From positions 405 through 43,376 of the forward strand of contig NZ_BMFW01000030.1 in NCBI RefSeq assembly GCF_014639275.1: DNA of 42,972 bases, given 5' to 3'. Position numbers and translations under genes: made by a program. The DNA comes from Arthrobacter liuii. Its GTDB lineage: Bacteria; Actinomycetota; Actinomycetes; Actinomycetales; Micrococcaceae. Position 1 is the stretch's first letter. Each line of letters starts with the position of its first letter. Below the pieces are notes generated by a model, which did no database searches, was not told the origin of the DNA, and was given only the letters and a program-made list of their open reading frames with translations. Below, piece by piece: positions 33,244 through 41,606 of this stretch.

Positions 33244-34197
33244 TTACCTCTCGCTGGTCAGTAGGCCAGCGAAAGCTGCGCGGAGACGCGGAAGCGCCTC
33301 ATCCGCGTCCTTTTGTAGGAGGTCATCGAGAGTCCAGACTGCAAAGTGGGGCTGCCGGGGAAGCAGGATGCCTACCCGGCGGATGCCCAGCGAATCGTCG
33401 AGATCAAGGAGTGCGTAGCCAAGGAGCTGGAACAGCGTATCCCTGAGCCAGGGGCTGGTAATTTCCTCCCTCGTTTTTAATTCCACAAGCATGTCTCCGA
33501 CAGCCCAATCGGCGTCTGCGCCTCCTACCGCCATGCTCCCGAGGAAACGCGGGTTGGCGACGTAGTCGACGCCTACCTCGAAGCCACGGTTCCACTCATC
33601 CAGAAGCGGCCCGACCGCCCTTCTCATTAGAGCGATGTCGAATAGCAGCGGGTCGTCGATGTTCATCATCAAATCGACGGCGGTTTTCGCTCGTTTGACC
33701 CGTTGTCCGAGGGCGCCCGAGAGTGCATCGTGCGGCCCTATCCGTGCGATACTCTCGCACCATGCCAAGGGAATCGATGCCCTGTCCAGGCTCAGCGGGT
33801 CACTGTTCTTGTCCTTCCAGGTGAGATAGGCGAAACCTAAAGCCATCTCCAGCACCTTATGAATATGCTTTCCCCTGTGCACGACAGCGGTATCCGAGGC
33901 AAGGACGTCGAGTCCTCTCTGAGCCACGGTCTCCACAAAGTCAAAGTCGGGCAGGTCCATTCGGAGTCGGTAATCCAGAGCCGTGCCCGCCACAGTTGCA
34001 TGGCTCTGACGGTCCTTCACATCCTCAGGGATAGGAAGCTGTGTCTTGAGCGAAAGGAGCTGGTCGAAGCCGAACGACGAGGCAATCTCTTGTCCCCGTC
34101 GACCACGGGTTCCAGCTAGCGCGAGCTGCGGGGCACTCTCATAGACAAATTGCCGGATCGGCGAATCCTTGCTGCTGAGATGACGTGTGAGCGACAT
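33244..34197 (-). CDS. PD-(D/E)XK nuclease-like protein (RecB/Cas4-type motifs)
   Basis: A 317-residue soluble protein. Its C-terminal third shows the RecB-family nuclease signature: acidic residues Asp228/Asp230 or Asp235 just before VELKT (Glu239, Lys241; the E-x-K catalytic pair), then LFQLLGYALLDL, where Gln257 and Tyr261 form the QxxxY motif. An N-terminal GTALDYRLRM segment (71-80) also resembles parts of such nucleases. The helical middle is of unknown role. Proteins of this fold process DNA ends in recombination, restriction or CRISPR adaptation; here no helicase, methyltransferase or Cas gene is adjacent, so the role is open. The start at 34197 opens a full-length frame. The gene stands alone in accessory DNA. 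Confidence 0.72.
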   Translation of the reverse strand: MSLTRHLSSKDSPIRQFVYESAPQLALAGTRGRRGQEIASSFGFDQLLSLKTQLPIPEDVKDRQSHATVAGTALDYRLRMDLPDFDFVETVAQRGLDVLASDTAVVHRGKHIHKVLEMALGFAYLTWKDKNSDPLSLDRASIPLAWCESIARIGPHDALSGALGQRVKRAKTAVDLMMNIDDPLLFDIALMRRAVGPLLDEWNRGFEVGVDYVANPRFLGSMAVGGADADWAVGDMLVELKTREEITSPWLRDTLFQLLGYALLDLDDSLGIRRVGILLPRQPHFAVWTLDDLLQKDADEALPRLRAAFAGLLTSER

Positions 34198-34577
34198 GCT
34201 GCGACCCTACCGTGAACATCCGACATGCCAGTCCGTGGCGTCTTCTCGCAGACTACGAGAAACCGCCCGGTTCGAATCCATTATGGAAAGTCAAAAACGA
34301 CCCTTAGTGACTTGCTCGGCGGGGAGATCCCGGGGTGGGTGTGACTTTCGGCGGTAAATGGCGGTCTTTTTGCGGCGCTATTTGGCACGTGGTGTAGCCC
34401 GCAAGGGGATCCCTCACCGGGACGGTTGACAGGTCCCGAGAATGGTCGCTGTGCCGATCAAGCCGTGGGCGTGTCCCTATCGACGGGCCATGATTTAGTG
34501 CTATTAAGTCTCTCGTGACCTGTCGGCCTCCAGCCGAGAGGCACGCTCTTACAAGTCACGGAATATGGGGGCGTACC
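34198..34577. other. Gene-free interval with a tRNA T-arm-like sequence
   Basis: About 380 bp without a supported gene. It contains CGGTTCGAATCC at 34268-34279, identical and in the same orientation to 11427-11438 of the tRNA-Thr T-arm. The rest of the tRNA is not present. Confidence 0.4.
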
Positions 34578-35066
34578 ATGACCACACCCACCGGCCCGCG
34601 AGGTACGTTTTGGAAGGGTGCGGCTGTGTCTGCGACTGTTACGTTGCTGGTGTCCGCGGGAGTCGCCGCTGCGGTCATTTCCGCGGTCCAGTCCGCCCAG
34701 CCAGCCCCCGTGGCGGCAGTAACCACCACGGCCACCGCGAGCGTTCCCGGCCCGACCGTAACTGTCCCTGGCCCGGAGCGGACAGTGACGGTCGCGAGTC
34801 CCGCGGAGACTGTCATCGCGCCGGACCCTGCGACTGCCGTCGCGCTCCAGACATGCCGGACTGCGGTCACGGCCGGGGGCAAGGCGTTGAAGGAGGCGAT
34901 CGACGACAGCAGTATCGAGCAGAATGCGATTCTTAACGAGATCAGGACGGGCGATTCGTCCGCCCTGTACGCCGCGGACGCGCGGTTGAAGCAGGTCGGC
35001 CCGGGCGAGGTCGCGGATATCCAGGCGTTCGCCGCTGCGCGGGACGCGTGCCTGTCAGGACGCTGA
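34578..35066 (+). CDS. Hypothetical membrane-anchored protein
   Basis: A 162-residue protein starting MTTPTGPRG with one N-terminal membrane helix (GAAVSATVTLLVSAGVAAAVI). An extracytoplasmic linker of Thr/Val/Pro repeats (PGPTVTVPGPERTVTV) leads to a helical C-terminal domain with two cysteines (LQTCRTAV and ARDACLSG) likely to form a disulfide. The start at 34578 is chosen because it places the helix normally; earlier codons add a segment without coding character. Function unknown. Confidence 0.6.
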   Translation: MTTPTGPRGTFWKGAAVSATVTLLVSAGVAAAVISAVQSAQPAPVAAVTTTATASVPGPTVTVPGPERTVTVASPAETVIAPDPATAVALQTCRTAVTAGGKALKEAIDDSSIEQNAILNEIRTGDSSALYAADARLKQVGPGEVADIQAFAAARDACLSGR

Positions 35067-35207
35067 TTTCGCAGGAGCCCGCGCCGTGGTCGCATGCGAC
35101 CCACACCCTGGTGGATGTGCACGTACCACGACGGAATGGCTCGCCCGTTTGCCGGGTCCTCTACGGTGCGCGGGTCGAGAGGACATTTTTCGAAACCGAG
35201 GTCGAGT

Positions 35208-36086
35208 TTAACTCGACGACGCTTCGGTCTCGACTGGCTCAAGGTCGGACAGTTCCACCTCCGGGATCCGACGGTTCGCAGCCCGCGATAGGAAATACAC
35301 GCGCTTGGGCCGCCCCCACGCCACGCCGTACGCTTCGGGACGGATGCGCCACTGGTTCACGTCCGGGTTTGATTGGTCCTTCTCGATCCCGTTGATTAGC
35401 CCCATCACGAACTGTGAATCCTGGCCCCCTTCGTCGGTCGGCGATCCGTAGTTCACGTTGACTTGGAATTGCTCAGGCTCGCCCGTCTCGACCCGGCGGA
35501 CTACCTCACCAACAGCGCGATCTGCCAGAGCCATCACAGCAACAGACGCACCTGATTCGAGCGTGCACCGAGTCTGGCCTTCGTTATAGTTGCGACTGCT
35601 TTCGGTTACTCGCACGGGTTGGGAGAACTCAACTTCGGCCGCACGTGACCCGCCGTTATGGAGCCGGAAGTCCAAACGGCACGTCAGCCTGCGTCCGCCA
35701 TCAGAACTAGGCAAGAATGCCTGTGACTCGGGCTCCACTCCGTCTGCACGTATAAGACAGGTCGCGTGGGCATCGGTCACGGTCACCACAGGCATACCGG
35801 CGTCGATCCTCGCCTTCACGGCTTCGATGGCCATGAATATGGCCTGGCGCTGCTGCGCCTGGCCAAGTCGGAGCGCCTTATTCGCAGCGTCAGCGCTGCG
35901 CTCCGCCTCTTTTGCCGCCTTGGCGGTTGCAATAGTTTGAAACGCGATCACGACGAGAGTCACCGCAGTCACGACAGCGGCAATCACGGTCCAGTTCCAC
36001 GAGTTCACGAAGTCAATCGCATGTCCGATGGAGTCCACGTCGAACCGCCTTCCATGTTCTTGAACAGGGGCCGCTTGGCTTGACAT
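35208..36086 (-). CDS. Hypothetical membrane protein with a coiled-coil segment
   Basis: A 292-residue protein with one membrane helix (TVIAAVVTAVTLVVIAFQTI, about 33-52) followed by an Ala/Glu/Lys-rich helix likely to form a coiled coil (AKAAKEAERSADAANKALRL). The remainder is a beta-rich domain with LTCRLDFRLHNGGSRAAEVEF and FQVNVNYGSPTDEGG strands. The pattern of a helix, a coiled coil and a soluble domain is common in actinobacterial proteins of unknown role. No enzyme motif is visible. Confidence 0.6.
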   Translation of the reverse strand: MSSQAAPVQEHGRRFDVDSIGHAIDFVNSWNWTVIAAVVTAVTLVVIAFQTIATAKAAKEAERSADAANKALRLGQAQQRQAIFMAIEAVKARIDAGMPVVTVTDAHATCLIRADGVEPESQAFLPSSDGGRRLTCRLDFRLHNGGSRAAEVEFSQPVRVTESSRNYNEGQTRCTLESGASVAVMALADRAVGEVVRRVETGEPEQFQVNVNYGSPTDEGGQDSQFVMGLINGIEKDQSNPDVNQWRIRPEAYGVAWGRPKRVYFLSRAANRRIPEVELSDLEPVETEASSS

Positions 36087-36440
36087 CTCGGCCTTCAGTA
36101 CCCAATGGGTTTACGGATCGATCTTAGGTGTGGCCCCCGCCATTCCTCAGAAATGTCGCACTCGGAATCTAACGCATCTGTCGCATCCAGCACGCTTGGA
36201 AGCTGCCCCGTAAGCCGGTCGTCCACCGGACGTGCCGGCTGTCGTTTTCCGTACCCGTCTGCACAGCCGGATCCGTGTTTCCGGGGGTTGTGCAGACGAG
36301 TATGGATATCGACATGTCAGGAGTCGCCTGCACGGAATCGCATTCCGCTCAACAGTCCCGTGCACAAGCCGGCACGACGTCTGGCCAGAGCTCTCGTTGC
36401 ACGGATATGCCCGGGCGCCGTGTTCGACCCGTCGACCAGG
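36087..36440. other. Gene-free interval with an inverted repeat beside the resolvase
   Basis: No gene supported. CGTCTGCACA (36256-36265) and TGTGCAGACG (36289-36298) form a perfect 10-bp inverted repeat with a 23-nt loop, downstream of the resolvase gene. It could be a terminator without T-run, a transposon end or a recombination subsite. Confidence 0.4.
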
Positions 36441-37013
36441 TTACGGTTTCGCCAGGTGTCTGTAGATCGTGGGCCGGGTGACGCCGAATTCCTGGGCGAT
36501 ATGTTCCACCGTGTAGGCTCGCTTCCCGTCCGCTCCCTTTTCCTCGTACATTTCCCGGGCCAGCTTTACCTGACGGGGGCCGAGCTTGGGTTTCTGTCCG
36601 CCGGTTCGCCCCCTCGCCCGCGCCGCGGCCAGACCGTCACGGGTCCGTTCGGACATCAGGGCATGTTCGAACTCGGCAATTGAGCCAAGGATTTGGAAGA
36701 ACATCAGCCCCATCGCGGTGGACGTATCGATGCTTTGGTCCAAGACCACCAGATCAACCCCTCGCTCCTGGAGAGCCTTGGAGACCTCAATGAGGTTTTC
36801 CAAGGACCGCCCGAGCCGGTCGAGTTTGGTCACAACGAGTTGGTCACCTGCCCGGTTGGCCGAGAGCAGGGCCTTGTCCAGTTCAGGCCGGCGGGCAAGC
36901 TTTCCCGAAGCCACATCAACGAACACCTGTTCACAGCCAGCCGCAGCCAGGGCGTCATGCTGGGCCTCGGGGTGTTGATCAGGGGTAGAGACCCGCCCAT
37001 ATCCAACGCGCAT
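36441..37013 (-). CDS. Serine recombinase (Tn3-type resolvase/invertase)
   Basis: A 190-residue small serine recombinase. The catalytic domain starts VGYGRVSTPDQ with Ser9 as nucleophile and includes LVVTKLDRLGRS with the conserved arginines; the long E-helix region SIAEFEHALMSERTRDGLAAARARGR links to a C-terminal HTH (VEHIAQEFGVTRPTIYRHL). The length and order match Tn3-family resolvases, which separate transposition cointegrates at a res site. No Tn3 transposase is in the window, so the gene is orphaned or was captured. TAACG/CGTTA at 37019-37047, just upstream of its start, spans 29 bp, close to the size of one res subsite. Confidence 0.93.
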   Translation of the reverse strand: MRVGYGRVSTPDQHPEAQHDALAAAGCEQVFVDVASGKLARRPELDKALLSANRAGDQLVVTKLDRLGRSLENLIEVSKALQERGVDLVVLDQSIDTSTAMGLMFFQILGSIAEFEHALMSERTRDGLAAARARGRTGGQKPKLGPRQVKLAREMYEEKGADGKRAYTVEHIAQEFGVTRPTIYRHLAKP

Positions 37014-37454
37014 GAATATAACGTATCACCAACCCTAGTAAGCGTTACATAGGTGCGTACACGGCAAGCATTGCAAAAAGCAACTCCGGAATTTTGCGGA
37101 TTGCTGAACGCATCAAGAGATGTATCGCGAACGATCGTTATCGGACGTCCTTGTTGTCGTAGTGAGGGCCTGATGCTCTGCAACGTGGCCGTTGGTCGGC
37201 CGGGAGTAGCTGGCGGCGATGGCACGAACTGAAATCAAAACTGTCCAGGAGGAAGGCATAGTCCCGGAGGCGTGAGGACCGTGGATCTGTGCCGGCGCCC
37301 CCCAAATTATGTCCGCCGACACAGCCGCTCGTTGAGCGGAGCTCCCAATGGATCCCGGATAACACTAAATGACTTCGATCACATAAACAAGACGGTCGTC
37401 CGGTTTTTGGCGATCAAGGCGATCGCGGAAACGGCTTCATAGCGCGCGGGTCCT
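37014..37454. other. Gene-free interval with possible res-like sites
   Basis: About 440 bp. TAACG/CGTTA (37019-37047) and the palindrome AACGATCGTT (37130-37139) lie upstream of the resolvase, where res subsites are usual. No coding region was supported. Confidence 0.4.
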
Positions 37455-38120
37455 TTACGGCGCTGTAGGAGCAGGCCTCTCGGGCAGGCCGGTGGAAATA
37501 AGTCGGGAAAGGGTCCGGGGGTTTTCGTGAAAATCCTCGTGCAGGATCCCGGGAAGCAGAATCTCCCACATCTCTTCGATCCGTTGCATAACGTCAGCGC
37601 GGCTGGTGAGCACGCCGGAGACCATTTGAACCCCGGTGAATGAGGCAACAAGGTATCGGGCGAACGCTCCGGCATCGATGGAAGCCCGGATCTGCAGTTC
37701 TGACTTGGACCGCTCGGTCAGCTGCTCCATTATGGCGATCCAGTCCTCATAAGGGCCACGCACGGGTGGACCGAAGGCCGTCGCCTCGAACGTCAAACGA
37801 ATCCCGGCTCTAACAACCGGCTCGTCCACGAGCTGGAGCCCGAAACCGCGGCACATGAGAATTATCTTCGTCAGGGCCGGTAAATTCTCGGCAAGAATCC
37901 TCTCACCCTCGGCCGCTGCGATCCGGTGCTGGACCTCGATGACTGCCCGGGCGAGATCCTCCTTGGACTGAAAATGGAAATAGAGTGCGCCCTTGGTCAG
38001 CCCGGACACCTCAGACACCCGAGACAGAGTCGCACCACCGTATCCGTGCTCCTCGAAGACGGCAGCGGCACCGAGGAGCGCGGCACCGCGGGTGGCTTTC
38101 GCCCGATCCTGAAGGACCAT
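37455..38120 (-). CDS. TetR-family regulator, gamma-butyrolactone-receptor-like (ScbR/ArpA type)
   Basis: A 221-residue repressor. The N-terminal HTH (GGATLSRVSEVSGLTKGALYFHF, about 28-50) with the following QSKEDLARAVIEVQH is diagnostic of the ScbR/ArpA subgroup of TetR proteins that bind gamma-butyrolactone signals in Streptomyces. The ligand-domain segment GPYEDWIAIMEQL carries Trp127, corresponding to the Trp conserved in these receptors. The ATG at 38120 starts the family domain directly. No AfsA-type butyrolactone synthase lies in the window, so it may answer signals made elsewhere or be an orphan. An ACAAACCGG sequence at 38143-38151, just upstream, resembles half of the receptor-binding (ARE) palindrome and suggests autoregulation. 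Confidence 0.85.
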   Translation of the reverse strand: MVLQDRAKATRGAALLGAAAVFEEHGYGGATLSRVSEVSGLTKGALYFHFQSKEDLARAVIEVQHRIAAAEGERILAENLPALTKIILMCRGFGLQLVDEPVVRAGIRLTFEATAFGPPVRGPYEDWIAIMEQLTERSKSELQIRASIDAGAFARYLVASFTGVQMVSGVLTSRADVMQRIEEMWEILLPGILHEDFHENPRTLSRLISTGLPERPAPTAP

Positions 38121-38830
38121 CTATGAACCTCAAACTCCTGGTACAAACCGGGACCATCAACCGTCTTCGACACGCCGCTGAACCGCCGGAAGTTCATCCG
38201 ATCCTAACAAGAAGCAAATCCGCATGGGGACGACATAGGGCAGCGTCCACGCACGGAAACCCCGAGCCTGCGGTTGCTCGGTGCGGTCATTTCTCGCCGC
38301 CGGGGCCTCGTCAGCACAACAGAAGTTCTTTGGGTTGCAGTGGAATTCGTGGGTCGTCTTGGGGCGAGCGTCGTGTCTTGAGGGTGGCTGGCAGGGGCAG
38401 CATTTTAGCGTGAGCCGTTGTCCGTAAAGGACGGTCTAACAGGGACAGGTCCTGGGGGTGGCGTAATGGCAATCTCTACTGCGTCGCGGTGAACATCACC
38501 CGGCTCTTACTTGGTCGGGGCGTCTTCCGTTGAAGCGTTGTCCTTGCCGAAGCGGCGGAGCATGGCTGCCATGCTCCGCACGGATGCAGGGTCTTCCTGC
38601 CAGGGTTTGCCGCCCCGTGCCCCCCGTTTCCGGGCTGCCTGCCCAGTATTGGTCGTGGTTTTGCCAAGTTTCCTGAGTCTTTACGCAGGGTTATCTGTGG
38701 TCCGGCTAATCGGCATTTTTCGACTGTTAAAGTAATCCCGTTGATCCTCTGCACTAACGGCCACCCGGGCGTTTGTCGCGCAGCAAGGGACTGCCGGCGA
38801 TGTCCCGCTGCTCACCAGGAGAAGGATGCC
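38121..38830. other. Long gene-poor interval
   Basis: About 710 bp. The right half contains a minus-strand frame ending at 38507 that reads like a protein tail (GGKPWQEDPASVRSMAAMLRRF) but lacks a start and is preceded by a stop, so it is probably a gene fragment. The left end holds the presumed promoter of the TetR gene. Confidence 0.4.
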
Positions 38831-38956
38831 ATGCCTATAGCCGTCCTGACCGCCGGCGCTGCCGTGGCCGTAGTCGGCGCATCCGCGTCCACGGTCAGCA
38901 AGCAGCCGGCCGTCACGTTCACGGCTGCTCCAGCGCAGAGGACGGCCTTTCGGTAA
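38831..38956 (+). CDS. Possible small exported peptide
   Basis: A 41-residue product with a strong AGGAGAAGG site upstream of the ATG. The N-terminal half is a signal-like hydrophobic stretch (PIAVLTAGAAVAVVGASAS). It may be the surviving start of a truncated secreted protein or a genuine small peptide. No family recognised. Confidence 0.35.
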   Translation: MPIAVLTAGAAVAVVGASASTVSKQPAVTFTAAPAQRTAFR

Positions 38957-39057
38957 GCGCCTGCGCTTGATCCGAAGTTTTGCAGAAGACATCATCATCA
39001 ATTTCAGCGCAGGCTTTAAAGGCTTGCTGGGGAGTCGGGAAGCCGAGAGGAGCGGAT

Positions 39058-41298
39058 GTGCTCAAGGGATTTTTCACATTTGAAGCTTGCATGAACAGGG
39101 GGGTCGCGGGTTTCCTCCTGGCAGGAGTGCTGCTTGGTTCTGCCATGCCGACAGCATTCGCAGTGGATAAGCCCGTTGCGCCGTCTGGTCCTTCAGCTGT
39201 GCAAAAGTCATCGGCTCCGCCGCAGGCCACTGACCAGTTCATCGTGAAGTTTAAGCCTTCCGCAGCCGGCAGCGCTGTAGAGCGGGGCAAGACCTATTCG
39301 AAGACCGGCCTCGCTACCTCCATTGACGTGAAGGAGGTAAAGACAACGGCCGGTGACGCCAAGGTGGTGAAGGCCGGCCACAGGCTCAACGCCGAGGAGT
39401 CCCGGAGCGTGCTGCAGAGCATCGCTGCGGACAGCAACGTGGCATCCGTTGAGCCCGACATTCTCATGCAGCCGACGTCCACTCCCAACGACACCTACTA
39501 CTCCCGGCAATGGGCATTGTCCGATCCCAACGTGGGACTCCGGGTCCCGGGCGTGTGGGACAGGACCACGGGAGCAGGTCAGGTTGTGGCCGTGATTGAC
39601 ACCGGCATTACATCCCACAGCGACCTCAATGCCAACATCATTGCCGGGTACGACATGATTGCCGACCCAGCGACTTCAAGCGACGGCGACGGCAGGGACC
39701 CAGACGCATCCGACCCGGGAGATTACCGGATTTCGGGGGCCTGCGGCTCCGCCTCAACCTCCAATTCTTCCTGGCACGGAACGCATGTCGCCGGCATCAT
39801 CGCCGCCGTTGCCAACAACGGAGAAGGTGTTAGCGGTGCGGCTCCCGGGGTGAAAATCGAACCCGTCCGCGCACTCGGCGACTGCGGCGGCTACCTCTCG
39901 GATATTTCTGATGCGATCACCTGGGCGTCCGGTGGAACCGTCACCGGCGTACCCGCCAACGGCAACCCGGCACAAACCATCAACCTGAGCCTTGGCGGCA
40001 CCGCAGCCTGCAGCGCCACATTACAGGCGGCCATCGATGGTGCCGTAAGCCGTGGTTCCGCCGTTTTTGTGGCTGCCGGCAACGAGAACCAGCTCGCATC
40101 GAACAGCACGCCGGCGAACTGCAACAATGTCATCACCGTCGGCGCCACCAACCAGTCAGGCTCCAGGGCCTCATACTCAAATTTCGGCCCTGCAGTTGAC
40201 ATCATGGCCCCCGGAGGCGATACGGGGGCAGGCATCCTCTCCACGCTCAACGCCGGGACAACGACTCCAGGGGCAGAGACGTACGGCTACATGATGGGCA
40301 CGTCGATGGCGACGCCGATGGCAGCGTCGGTTGGCGCCCTCATGAAGGCCGCTGATCCCTCCCTGACACCGGCCCAGATCAAAGCGAAGCTTGAAGCAAC
40401 CGCCCGGCCCCTTCCCGGAACCTGCTCAGGCGGCTGTGGTGCCGGCCTCGTTGATGCCTCGGCCGCCGTCGTCTATCCGGCTGCACCCCCTGCCCCGCTG
40501 ACCCCGATAGCAGCCAAGGCAGCGTCGCTGAACGGGGCCCTTGGAGCAGCGACGACGGGAGAAGTCAACGGGCTCAAGGACAACGGTGCGTACCAGTGCT
40601 TCGAACACGGATGCATCCTTTACTCGCCCGCATCGGGAGCGCACGTTTCAGCCGGCGCCATCCGGGACCTCTGGGCGTCGACAGGTTTCGAAGGCGGAGT
40701 CCTGGGATACCCGACCACGGATGAGGTCCCTGGTCTGCGTGACGGCGGCGTCTATCAGAACTATCAGGGTGGGGCCATCATTTGGTCACCCGCCACGGGA
40801 GCGCACATCTCCGTCGGGGCGATCCGCGGGCTGTGGGCGTCGACAGGTTTCGAAGGCGGGGCCCTGGGATACCCGACCACTGATCAGGTCCCTGGTCTGC
40901 GTGACGGCGGCGTCTATCAGAACTATCAGGGTGGGGCCATCATTTGGTCACCCGCCACCGGAGCGCACATCTCCGTCGGGCCGATCCGGGGTGAGTGGGC
41001 GGCGACAGGATTCGAGGGCGGACGCCTGGGATACCCGACCACTGATCAGGTTCCTGGTCTGCGTGACGGCGGCGTCTATCAGAACTATCAGGGTGGGGCC
41101 ATTATCTGGTCGCCGGCTACCGGAGCGCACATCTCCGTCGGGGCAATCCGATCCATCTGGGCCTCGACAGGATATGAATCGGGTCGCCTCGGCTACCCGA
41201 CAAGTGATGAGTACCCCACCGGAAATGACGGAAGCGTCGCCCAAAACTACCAGGGTGGCGTTATCCACGTTGGTCCCAACGGCGCCTACATCTCCTGA
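39058..41298 (+). CDS. Secreted S8 subtilase with LGFP-type repeats
   Basis: A 746-residue extracellular serine protease. A signal peptide ends near Ala35 (SAMPTAFA); an inhibitor-I9-like propeptide follows (about 58-136, starting DQFIVKFKPS). The peptidase domain carries the S8 triad Asp181 (VVAVIDTGI), His240 (WHGTHVAGI) and Ser416 (GTSMATP), with the oxyanion Asn in VAAGNEN. The C-terminal third consists of about five LGFP-type repeats of 54 residues (LGYPTTDQVPGLRDGG followed by VYQNYQGGAIIWSP); such repeats are linked to cell-envelope binding in actinobacteria. The GTG at 39058 is preferred because AGGAG lies five bases upstream; an internal ATG at 39091 is the alternative. A terminator follows at 41384-41421. 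It probably acts on proteins while attached to the cell surface. Confidence 0.92.
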   Translation: MLKGFFTFEACMNRGVAGFLLAGVLLGSAMPTAFAVDKPVAPSGPSAVQKSSAPPQATDQFIVKFKPSAAGSAVERGKTYSKTGLATSIDVKEVKTTAGDAKVVKAGHRLNAEESRSVLQSIAADSNVASVEPDILMQPTSTPNDTYYSRQWALSDPNVGLRVPGVWDRTTGAGQVVAVIDTGITSHSDLNANIIAGYDMIADPATSSDGDGRDPDASDPGDYRISGACGSASTSNSSWHGTHVAGIIAAVANNGEGVSGAAPGVKIEPVRALGDCGGYLSDISDAITWASGGTVTGVPANGNPAQTINLSLGGTAACSATLQAAIDGAVSRGSAVFVAAGNENQLASNSTPANCNNVITVGATNQSGSRASYSNFGPAVDIMAPGGDTGAGILSTLNAGTTTPGAETYGYMMGTSMATPMAASVGALMKAADPSLTPAQIKAKLEATARPLPGTCSGGCGAGLVDASAAVVYPAAPPAPLTPIAAKAASLNGALGAATTGEVNGLKDNGAYQCFEHGCILYSPASGAHVSAGAIRDLWASTGFEGGVLGYPTTDEVPGLRDGGVYQNYQGGAIIWSPATGAHISVGAIRGLWASTGFEGGALGYPTTDQVPGLRDGGVYQNYQGGAIIWSPATGAHISVGPIRGEWAATGFEGGRLGYPTTDQVPGLRDGGVYQNYQGGAIIWSPATGAHISVGAIRSIWASTGYESGRLGYPTSDEYPTGNDGSVAQNYQGGVIHVGPNGAYIS
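40702..41187 (+). repeat. Three nearly identical 162-bp LGFP repeat units
   Basis: Units start at 40702, 40864 and 41026, each exactly 162 bp (54 codons) and nearly identical at DNA level, including silent positions. Diverged units lie before and after. The close identity implies recent tandem duplication or conversion, and copy number could vary between strains. Confidence 0.9.
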
Positions 41299-41383
41299 TG
41301 TAACCCGCAACAGGGAACCCTTGGCGAAGCGGGGCTTTGTTGCCCCGGCAGATCGCCCATTAGGGTGCCGGCGGGCGTGAAAA

Positions 41384-41421
41384 GCTGCCCAGCGGGATCA
41401 CCAACATGCCCGCTGGGCAGC
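41384..41421 (+). terminator. Terminator of the subtilase gene
   Basis: A perfect 13-bp stem (41384-41396 / 41409-41421) with a 12-nt loop lies 85 bp beyond the stop codon. No long T-run follows. Confidence 0.65.
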
Positions 41422-41606
41422 GCTTCATAGGGCCTCACTGCTGCCACCCTGAATGGGGCCGAATCGGGGATACTGCTGCTGGATGCCAATGGACGGTCCT
41501 GAAATGCGCAATACACCATCATGTCCACTGGGAAGCGGGCGCCAACCCAGGTTACGTCCCGCTGAGTGGTGGAGTTTTCTCGACACCGTGCGGGTCAGTT
41601 GTTTGA

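Noticed and set aside
30048..34426. The 16-bp sequence GGATCCCTCACCGGGA occurs in two gene-free regions (near 30048 and 34410).
   Set aside because: A single 16-bp match in GC-rich DNA of this size is compatible with chance, and the flanks do not align.
38507..38690. Minus-strand frame with a protein-like tail (ending EDAPTK).
   Set aside because: There is no start codon before an upstream stop and no recognised family; it is mentioned only as a possible gene fragment.
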